Positions 1 through 6,906 of a stretch of DNA of 19,836 bases are shown in pieces; the first letter of the stretch is position 1; each line of letters starts with the position of its first letter. The position numbers and the translations under genes were made by a program. Origin of the DNA: CAZVFX01 sp964626565 (lineage in GTDB: Bacteria; Myxococcota_A; UBA9042; CAIXZC01); assembly GCA_964626565.1 (NCBI GenBank), contig CAZVFX010000129.1:1-19836 (forward strand). Reading direction: 5' to 3'. The notes below the pieces were generated by a model. That model made no database searches. It was not told where the DNA came from and was given only the letters and a program-made list of their open reading frames with translations.

Positions 1-84
1 TCCGCCCAACTAGGCTGGCCCTTCGTTTTGTGGGGATACATCAAGGTCTGACCCCCGGTCTTTGCCGGCGAGAGGCGGGAGGGG
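1..84. other. Short noncoding edge with palindromic GGTCTGACC motif
   Basis: These bases lie downstream of the GH57 gene, which ends at 85 on the minus strand, and no gene is supported. The segment contains the near-palindrome GGTCTGACC (45-53), and GGTCT recurs at 57-61. On the minus strand this reads GGGGGTCAGACCTTGAT. I recall this type of motif from REP-like elements mobilised by REP-associated tyrosine transposases, but no transposase is visible and the assignment is weak. No convincing hairpin plus U-tract terminator for the leftward operon is seen before the edge of the window. Confidence 0.3.
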
Positions 85-3000
85 CTACTCCAACAGGTCG
101 ATTTCGGTGTTGGGGGCGGTGGTGCCGGAGGGGTTGGGGCGGTCGGCGAAGATGTCGTGGATGACCATCTTGTGGAACGTGGGATCCTGGGTGACGTCGA
201 TGGCCCTTTCGGTGAGGGGGAACTCCTCGGTGCCGTACCAGGACGCTTCGTCCTTGGGCAAGCCGCAAGTGTACTTGTAGTGAATCATGGTGCCGGGTGC
301 AAACCCGAAAGTACCGGTCCACTTCATGTCACCCGCTACTTCGTCGGGGGCCTCGCCGTTGTCCACCAGTGGGATCTTGTTGGGAATCCACTGGGCGAGC
401 TGGTCCTGATCGCCCGAAATGTAGATGATGCCGTTGCCCGCGGGCGGCGGCGGGGTCTGAATGTCCACGTAGGCGTCGATGGGCAGCAGCGTGCCGCTCA
501 CGTCAACCTCGAAAGTCACGTACACCATGGTGGTGACGTCCTCGAAAATCACCTTGCTGCCCACGTACGGGGAGGTGTCGATTGCGTTGTCCGCTTCTGC
601 CGCGACGATGAAGATCTCCAGCGGGTCGCCGAACTCCATTTCCAGCGATGAAAACGGGATCTTGAATTCCAACAACTTCCCGCCCGCTACCGGGCCCGCC
701 ATCTCGATGTCGTTGGCAACGACCTGCCAGCCACCGTTGCCGTCCGCCTTGCCCAACTCCAAATTGGCTGAACCGCCGGAGAAATCTACCCGGATCTCCC
801 AGGCCGCTCCCGCGCCGGAGAACTGGATGGGCAGGCCCTGCCTGGTCTCCATGTTCACATCGTTCTGCTCGTAATCTCCGGTGTCGGGATTCAGGATGTG
901 CTTGTGGTTGGTGTAGATGCACACATCGTACGGGGTGGAGAGCTTGGCGGTGAGGTTCTCGTTGAACAGCAGCGCCAGATAGAAATCTTCCCCCTTGTAC
1001 CCGAAGTACACCTGGGCAATGTCGTCGTCCGGCCCGGCCATGGTGCCGCCGGAGTCGTTGTCGTACATGAAACCGCCGTCCTCATCCCACTCACCCTCGT
1101 TTGGGGTCCACGTGCCGTCCAGGGTGGGCGGCGTCGTGAACGGCCCTTCCATGGCCTGGGGTTTCTTCTGCACGATGGGTGCAAATTCCGGCACGTCGAA
1201 GGGGTCCTTCCCCTGCAGGATCAGCGCCTCGTTCATGAAGGTATACATGCCCACCAGGTGGGTGCGGAAAGCCTTGTCGAAAGGCGTGTCGTCGTTGGAA
1301 GGCGACGTCATGTCCGCGCCGTACCACCAGAACCAATCGCTCCCTTCCGCAGCATAGATCTCGTCAAAGGCCTTCCACGTGAACCACTCGACACTCCCCT
1401 TGTCCTCCGGTTCGGCAGAGGTGGGGTTGGGCTGGGATAGGCCCGAAAGCTGGAGCACCTGCCTGGTTTCGGTGAGGTACTCCCACCCCTGGTTCTCTTC
1501 TCCCTCGCCGATCCAAATGCTGAAGGAGCCGTCAATCCATGAACCGGGGAAAAGCGGTTCCAACTCTTTCTGCTCGCTGATGGGATGTGCCGGAATGCCC
1601 CGGTCCTGGTTGCCGTCGATGTACTCCGCCATGGTTACGGTCACGATTTCGCCGAGCTGAAAAGACTCGGAGAGGCCCTCGTACAGGGCATAGAAGAACG
1701 CCTTGCCGTCAAGATCCTTCTGATAAGACTCCCACGCGTTCTCGCCGTCGAGGACCACCACCACCAGGCGGTCCTTGCCACCAAAGTTGGGGGCGTGAGA
1801 GCGGACATCCTTCATAAACTCCGCCGCGGCCACTTCGCCTTTCAACATCTGGAAGGTGAAACCCACCTTGTTGGAGAGCGCCGTATCGCGGAAGATGATC
1901 ACCATCTCGTCGTCGGTGGAGCCGGCGTTGCCCTCGGACTTGTCCGAGTCGATCTTGTAGGGCACGTACGGCCCGGCGGAATTGCCGCCCACGGCCGTGC
2001 TCTTTTCCATAACCGCCTGGTCGGTTGCCGTCCACTGAAGGCCGGCGTCTACCAGGATGTGCACGATATCTTCCGCCACGCTGCCTTCCCCGCACCACAT
2101 GCCCCGGGCCGGGATTCCCCACAAATCCTCGTGATAGGCCATCGCCTTGAGCACGTGTGCGTACGCGTCCTCCTCGTAGGCATACGCAGGCGAAGGCAGA
2201 TTGTCCCAGGGCTGGCCGGCGTAGGCCAGGTCGGTGTTATAGATGAGGGGAAGAATCGGATGGTAGAAGGGAGTCGTGGTGATCTCGATCTGGCCTTCCT
2301 TGGTGTCCGGGTCGTACATGAGTTTCTTGTGGATGCCGACGATGTTGGCCATGATCTTGTACTCCACCGCGACGAGGCGGTTGGCCAACTCCTCGGAAAA
2401 CTCCGTGACGGTGTAGATGTCCATGTGGTCGCCGTCCTTGTCGGTGCCGGAGCTCTTCTCAAGAATGTCGGTGATATCCACCACCGTGCCGTCCGGCATG
2501 TCCACCGCACCATCGAGGAAATCGGGGTCCATCCACGCAATCTCGAACAGGATCTTCAGCCTGAGGAAATCTTCCTGGGTGAGCAACTTCGGGTTCTTCT
2601 CCCGCAGTTCCACATACTGTGGGAAATGCATCATGATCTGGTCCGAAGTGGACACACACGCCCAGGGGTCCTGATAGAGCAGCCCCAACTGCTTCTCTGT
2701 GGCGTCTTCAGGCGTTGGAGTGTCCTCCAGCAGAAGGTCGATCCACGGGTCGGTGTGCCCTTTCCACTGGGCCAGGAAGGCCTCCTCATCCACCGTATCG
2801 TTGGCCGTGTCCACGTAAGGTCCGAGCCGGTCCACGTAGAACGGGATCAACTGGTTCATCATCACCGGAGTGATGTTCATATTGACGTGGACGTCCGGGT
2901 ACGGCTCCAGCACGGATGCCATGTCATAATAGTCCTTGGTCGCATGCTTTCTGACCCACGGCCCGGTCAATTCATCCTTCACCGGGTCGAGGTAAAGCGG

Positions 3001-3600
3001 CTGATGCTGATGCCAGACGATGGTGAGATACACTGAACGCTTGATGGTATCCTTGTTGTGGGCCTGGTCAACCACGTTTCCGTGGAGGTCCTCCACAAGC
3101 TGAACGAGCACGGTGTAGGTGAAACCGGGGGCAATCTGTGCGGGATCGGCCAGGGTGAGGAGGGCAAACTCCTTGTAGGTCTCAACGGAGGCAATATCCA
3201 CCTGGCTCATGTCACTGCCGGTAATGGAGTAGTTGGCCACATCGCCACCGGTGCCCGGGTCGATGTTCTCATCGAAGCGCACGCTGACAGTCTCGCCGTC
3301 CGGGGAGAAAGCGCCCAAGACCCACGGCCCCTTCTTGTCCACTTCGGGCTGGACATCTTTGGGTGGCGTGGGAATCTCGCCACCGTCGACGATGTCCTGC
3401 AACGGCGGGACGTACCCGTCGTCGGCAACGTCGGGCTCGATCCTGTAGTCGACCACTTTGCCGTCGGGGAGGACATAGATCTTGTGCTCCCCTTCGAGCA
3501 CATCGTATTCCGGCTGATAAGGCGACGGTTTTCCGGCACAGGCAAGAACGAAAATCACCGGGAGAACAACCACCGATTCTTGGAGAAGACGTCTCAACAT
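85..3600 (-). CDS. GH57-family alpha-glucan hydrolase (amylopullulanase-like) lipoprotein
   Basis: 1171 residues, predicted to hydrolyse alpha-1,4/alpha-1,6 glucans at the cell surface or in the periplasm. The start ATG follows an AAAGGAG ribosome site. A signal peptide ends in a lipobox (VLAC, Cys21; +2 Ala fits outer-membrane sorting). An SbsA-type Ig-like domain covers about 89-186. The GH57 catalytic region spans about 190-790, with all expected landmarks: HQHQP (197-201); GQIEI..TPFYHPILP (436-451); GMWCGEGSV with likely nucleophile Glu505; VVLDGENAWE with likely acid/base Asp618; GSWIDGSFSIWIGEGEEN (686-703); and WFWWYGADMTS (756-766). Residues about 810-1020 form a CBM9/DOMON-like sandwich and 1022-1150 a starch-binding-like module (WIPNKIPLVDNGE...AGDMKW). 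It is the last gene of the five-gene operon, 17 bases after its upstream neighbour. The family is secure. Substrate specificity (amylopullulanase, amylase or other GH57 activity) cannot be read from sequence alone. Confidence 0.93.
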   Translation of the reverse strand: MLRRLLQESVVVLPVIFVLACAGKPSPYQPEYDVLEGEHKIYVLPDGKVVDYRIEPDVADDGYVPPLQDIVDGGEIPTPPKDVQPEVDKKGPWVLGAFSPDGETVSVRFDENIDPGTGGDVANYSITGSDMSQVDIASVETYKEFALLTLADPAQIAPGFTYTVLVQLVEDLHGNVVDQAHNKDTIKRSVYLTIVWHQHQPLYLDPVKDELTGPWVRKHATKDYYDMASVLEPYPDVHVNMNITPVMMNQLIPFYVDRLGPYVDTANDTVDEEAFLAQWKGHTDPWIDLLLEDTPTPEDATEKQLGLLYQDPWACVSTSDQIMMHFPQYVELREKNPKLLTQEDFLRLKILFEIAWMDPDFLDGAVDMPDGTVVDITDILEKSSGTDKDGDHMDIYTVTEFSEELANRLVAVEYKIMANIVGIHKKLMYDPDTKEGQIEITTTPFYHPILPLIYNTDLAYAGQPWDNLPSPAYAYEEDAYAHVLKAMAYHEDLWGIPARGMWCGEGSVAEDIVHILVDAGLQWTATDQAVMEKSTAVGGNSAGPYVPYKIDSDKSEGNAGSTDDEMVIIFRDTALSNKVGFTFQMLKGEVAAAEFMKDVRSHAPNFGGKDRLVVVVLDGENAWESYQKDLDGKAFFYALYEGLSESFQLGEIVTVTMAEYIDGNQDRGIPAHPISEQKELEPLFPGSWIDGSFSIWIGEGEENQGWEYLTETRQVLQLSGLSQPNPTSAEPEDKGSVEWFTWKAFDEIYAAEGSDWFWWYGADMTSPSNDDTPFDKAFRTHLVGMYTFMNEALILQGKDPFDVPEFAPIVQKKPQAMEGPFTTPPTLDGTWTPNEGEWDEDGGFMYDNDSGGTMAGPDDDIAQVYFGYKGEDFYLALLFNENLTAKLSTPYDVCIYTNHKHILNPDTGDYEQNDVNMETRQGLPIQFSGAGAAWEIRVDFSGGSANLELGKADGNGGWQVVANDIEMAGPVAGGKLLEFKIPFSSLEMEFGDPLEIFIVAAEADNAIDTSPYVGSKVIFEDVTTMVYVTFEVDVSGTLLPIDAYVDIQTPPPPAGNGIIYISGDQDQLAQWIPNKIPLVDNGEAPDEVAGDMKWTGTFGFAPGTMIHYKYTCGLPKDEASWYGTEEFPLTERAIDVTQDPTFHKMVIHDIFADRPNPSGTTAPNTEIDLLE

Positions 3601-3617
3601 GCTTCGCTCCTTTAGGA

Positions 3618-6600
3618 TCAGCGAACTGAGAAAGTAACTGATTCGCCTACGACTTCAGGCTGATCCGGGGTAAAGAACTCAGGCAAAGTCTGATTGCAGA
3701 CCCCGTCGAATCCGCCATAGCCGTTGGAGATTTTCACCACGATCGACATCTGCTTGCCGCCCTCAGGCAGGCCGTCGGGGCAGATGCTCGACAGCGGAAT
3801 TGAGGCCTCCAACGCACCCGCAGTACTCACTACCGAACCGGGCAGCCAGGGCAGATTATCGGTAGGGAACAACTTTCGCCAGCCAACGAACTCGGCAAAG
3901 GCGAGGTCGGCGCCCATGAAGTAGGACTCCATCCCCCGGGTGCCAAACGCGTACTCGGCGCCATACCCGGGCACGGTCACCGATACTACGTTACTGAGTG
4001 CGTCGTCGAGATCTCCACTGCCGGCGTTGTCGGAAAGCATGGTCATGTCCGCCTCGCCGGTGGCGAGACCGAAATCGATGTCCAGGTAGCCAAGGATGTA
4101 GTTGGTCTCTTCCACCACTCCCTTGATTCCGATGTACAGGCTGCCGGAGTCATACGCGACGTACAGTTTCTCCAGACTGTTGAGTTCCGGGTCCCAGTCG
4201 CTGACCACACTGTTTTCCGCGACCAGGAACAGCTCGTCCCAGTCCTCGAGGGAGCCGTCCACGGTGGGAGTATCAGCAAGTACGTATTCAAACGCGTCCG
4301 CCTTGGTGAAGCTGGTGTCGCCCAGGATGACCTCAAAGGAAACCGGACCCGCAGCGTGGGCCGGGGTGAGGAAAGTGAACTGGTTTCCGGACACTCCGCT
4401 CGGCTCCACCACCGTGGTGCCACCTACCATAAGAGTCAGAGCCTCATCAAAGCCGGCCCCCAATACGGTTACTGAATTGCCGCCCAGCACAGAGCCGAAC
4501 TTCGGGTCCACCTGAAGAATGATCGGGCCGTCTCCAGCCTCGACAACAGCCCATTCTCCCGTTTCCTGTATGTCGAAACCGTCAAGGCTACCACCGGCAT
4601 CAGCCAGCACCCAGTTTTCACCATCCAGAGAGAAGCGGAACGTAAACCGGAAGTCCCCTGCCACATCTGAGTTGAGCTTGGCCTTCCACACGTCGTTGTC
4701 GCCGCTTTCGCCGTGATACTCGGCATCGGCCCACAGCCACAGTTCCGGATCCGCGGTTAGCGCACCAAAGCCCACTTGTACCTGCAGCCCCGGACCGGCC
4801 CCGCTACCCGCGGTCACGCCCGGTTCCCAGCCCTCGGCATAGACTGTTTCGGATTCCAAATCGGGAATAGAGATAACGCCCAGGGGGGACAGCAGTTTGA
4901 CATAGTCAACGACGTTGGGAACGTAGGTAAATCCCCCTTCGAGCACGTCTTCCTGCTCGTCGCCGTTGATCAGTTTCACGTCCACTGCTCCCAACTGCCC
5001 GGGCGGTGAGGTTGCGATGACATGGCCGGAGTCGACGTACTGGACCCCATCCGCAAGGTTATCGCCGAACAACACGGTTGGGTTGAGCTGAAAATGCTCG
5101 CCGTACAGGTGAACCTCGGTGCCGCCGGTAACCGGACCTTCGTCCGGGTCGGCCGAAGTGATAACCGGGGCCACCGCTTCGTCAACATATTCGAATCCCT
5201 TGATGAACTTGTCTTTGCCGCCATCGGGGTTGGTCAATACTACGTCGACGCCCCACGCACTGTGCGCAGGCGTGACGCACGAAACCTCACCGTCGTCTAC
5301 CACCACCACGTTGGTGGCAGGGGAGATGTCAAAAACCACGGTGGCGCCATCCAGAAAGCCGGTGCCGGAAATGGTCACCAGGGAGCCGCCGCCCACCGGT
5401 CCGGAGTCGGGCTCTATGCTGATAATCTTCGGCGTGCTGACGTCGGTCTTCTCCTGACACTGGTTGTCGACGCACTCAAACCCCAGTTCACAATCATCAT
5501 CGAGATCGCACCATTCGAGGCACGAATTTTCGATGCATTTTTCGCCCTCCCCACACTCGTCGTCGAGGTCGCACCAGACTGTGCAGGAGTTGTCGATGCA
5601 CTTCTCACCTTCGCCGCACTCATCATCGGTGTCGCACCACAGCTTGCACTTGCCTTCAATGCACTTTTCACCATCCCCACAGCTGCCGTCATCGGGAGTG
5701 CAATCGGGAGGAAGAGTGCCCGCACAATCTACAACTACCGCAGTGTTTTTAGTGCTGCCCCAGGAATCGAGTTCCCAGTCGATGGCGGCGGGCTCGAAAA
5801 CGCCGTCGCCGGCGCAGGAGATGTAGACCTCCACCCCTTCGGCCGCGCCCATCTGAGTTCCCTCGCTCAGGATCTTGTACTCCATGGCGCTGGGGCCGTC
5901 GTAAGTGTCTTCCCCACTCGCCAGGACCACGGTGAACTGGGCCTTCTGGCCGTCGGACAAGAGCCCGGTGTGCTTGCCGAGGTTCTTACTCTGGATGAAC
6001 GTAAACACGCCGTCCTCAGCCACATCGTCCCCCTTGTTGCCGTCGGGGCCGAGGTCGAGGACCTGCACCGGAGCCCACATGGTCAAGTTGCCCTTGACGA
6101 ACACGTTGACCGTCTCCCACCCTTCCACCATCGCAAACTCGGGGTTGAGGTTGGCTACGTCCACGGTCACCTTCACATCCACAGTCCCGAACGCATCCAG
6201 GGCCATGCCGACGGCGTCGACTGTCTTCGTGCTGCCTTTCGGCACCATGAACTGGCCGTTGGCGCCGCTCCACATCCAGAAATCGAGCTCGTTGAGCACG
6301 CCGTAGTCGAAGGTAGTCTCTTCTTCCGCCTTGAAGTAGACTTCCGTGGAGAAGATGTGGTCCCCCGCGGTCGCTCCCGTCATCTCGTGCCCGCCTTCCC
6401 GCACCGGGCCGTCATCGTACAGCAGCGGATAGGGGCCGTCGGAAGGCAGCCAACTGGTCGCGTAGGCGATGGTGTTGTCTTCCGAATTCCAGGCAAAGGA
6501 GCCGGTCCATTTGATCTGGCCGTCTTCAAACGTCTGGTTTGCCGTGTCATCCACGTAGAAGGTTATTCTGGCAGTGCCCGCAGGCTGGAGCCAACGTTCA

Positions 6601-6761
6601 TTGCCGGTGACCTCGTAAGGCTCAACATCGCTGCCACCGCCGCTGTCTTCGGACACGACGTCCGTAACTACCTCGATATCATCCTTGGGTGCGTCCCGGC
6701 ATGCACCCAAAGCCAGGGCAAGCAGGGCAACCAGTACGACATTTTCGATTCTCTTGTTCAT
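3618..6761 (-). CDS. Multidomain IPT/TIG lipoprotein with Cys-rich repeats and CBM9-like end
   Basis: 1047 residues from the ATG at 6761, chosen because GGAGG (6773-6769) sits 7 bases upstream; a TTG at 6776 would start inside that site. Lipobox LGAC gives Cys21. Domains in order, approximate residues: two beta-sandwich modules 55-165 and 190-315, each ending in a W/LYDDG...GD.IF pattern seen in starch-binding-like domains; four EGF-like Cys-rich units 355-435 (CDLDDECGEGEKCI type, 21-residue period); IPT/TIG domains at 443-525, 530-615 and 747-828; between the second and third, a module with FRFSLDGENWVLAD (about 708-721); and from 830 to the end a CBM9/DOMON-like domain (VDGSLEDWDEL, LYVAYDSGSLYIGI). 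No catalytic motif was found. In the operon between another IPT lipoprotein and GH57, it is best read as a surface glycan-binding or scaffold protein. That role is inferred. Confidence 0.85.
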   Translation of the reverse strand: MNKRIENVVLVALLALALGACRDAPKDDIEVVTDVVSEDSGGGSDVEPYEVTGNERWLQPAGTARITFYVDDTANQTFEDGQIKWTGSFAWNSEDNTIAYATSWLPSDGPYPLLYDDGPVREGGHEMTGATAGDHIFSTEVYFKAEEETTFDYGVLNELDFWMWSGANGQFMVPKGSTKTVDAVGMALDAFGTVDVKVTVDVANLNPEFAMVEGWETVNVFVKGNLTMWAPVQVLDLGPDGNKGDDVAEDGVFTFIQSKNLGKHTGLLSDGQKAQFTVVLASGEDTYDGPSAMEYKILSEGTQMGAAEGVEVYISCAGDGVFEPAAIDWELDSWGSTKNTAVVVDCAGTLPPDCTPDDGSCGDGEKCIEGKCKLWCDTDDECGEGEKCIDNSCTVWCDLDDECGEGEKCIENSCLEWCDLDDDCELGFECVDNQCQEKTDVSTPKIISIEPDSGPVGGGSLVTISGTGFLDGATVVFDISPATNVVVVDDGEVSCVTPAHSAWGVDVVLTNPDGGKDKFIKGFEYVDEAVAPVITSADPDEGPVTGGTEVHLYGEHFQLNPTVLFGDNLADGVQYVDSGHVIATSPPGQLGAVDVKLINGDEQEDVLEGGFTYVPNVVDYVKLLSPLGVISIPDLESETVYAEGWEPGVTAGSGAGPGLQVQVGFGALTADPELWLWADAEYHGESGDNDVWKAKLNSDVAGDFRFTFRFSLDGENWVLADAGGSLDGFDIQETGEWAVVEAGDGPIILQVDPKFGSVLGGNSVTVLGAGFDEALTLMVGGTTVVEPSGVSGNQFTFLTPAHAAGPVSFEVILGDTSFTKADAFEYVLADTPTVDGSLEDWDELFLVAENSVVSDWDPELNSLEKLYVAYDSGSLYIGIKGVVEETNYILGYLDIDFGLATGEADMTMLSDNAGSGDLDDALSNVVSVTVPGYGAEYAFGTRGMESYFMGADLAFAEFVGWRKLFPTDNLPWLPGSVVSTAGALEASIPLSSICPDGLPEGGKQMSIVVKISNGYGGFDGVCNQTLPEFFTPDQPEVVGESVTFSVR
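5457..5681 (-). repeat. 63-bp tandem repeats encoding Cys-rich units
   Basis: Inside the preceding lipoprotein gene, units of the type WCDxDDECGEGEKCIxNSC recur. The Trp codons at 5639, 5576 and 5513 are exactly 63 bases apart (21 residues), with a shorter divergent unit before them. The pattern resembles the short Cys-rich linkers common in secreted myxobacterial proteins. The constant phase suggests fairly recent duplication or selection for fixed disulfide spacing. Confidence 0.8.
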
Positions 6762-6768
6762 CTTGAAG

Positions 6769-6773
6769 CCTCC
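6769..6773 (-). promoter_or_regulatory. Ribosome binding site that fixes the start at 6761
   Basis: On the minus strand GGAGG is followed by CTTCAAG and then ATG. The 7-base spacing is ideal for the ATG at 6761 and excludes the longer reading that would begin at TTG 6776. The shorter form also gives a clean lipoprotein signal peptide beginning MNKR. Confidence 0.8.
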
Positions 6774-6776
6774 CAA

Positions 6777-6905
6777 AAAAGCAAGAGCCTAAACAGTATA
6801 ACCAAGTGTCAATGCCGGCGCATCGCAGGCCCCTCGCTCGCCCTCGGGGTACTGCCTGATCCTGGCCCGTGGACCCTGACTCTGGACCCTGACCCTGGAC
6901 CCTGC
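6777..6905 (-). promoter_or_regulatory. Intergenic gap, possible weak internal promoter
   Basis: This is the widest gap in the leftward operon. On the minus strand it carries TTGACA (6812-6807) and TATACT (6800-6795), but they are only 6 bases apart and cannot form one sigma70 promoter. TATACT alone could be a -10 with a poor -35. No hairpin with a T-tract is seen, so read-through from the upstream gene is likely. The left part of the gap is otherwise featureless and the right part is the 13-bp repeat. Confidence 0.25.
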
Positions 6906-6906
6906 C
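6870..6906. repeat. Three-copy 13-bp tandem repeat
   Basis: TGGACCCTGAC plus TC or CC repeats at 6870, 6883 and 6896; the last copy is partly degenerate and touches the TAG stop of the gene ending at 6906. A fourth, weaker relative (CCTGGCCCG) lies just to the left. It looks like a small minisatellite of the kind that varies by slippage between strains. No function is evident. Confidence 0.75.

Noticed and set aside
6777..6905. TTGACA and TATACT taken together as one promoter
   Set aside because: The two elements are 6 bases apart rather than 16-18, so they cannot act as a -35/-10 pair.
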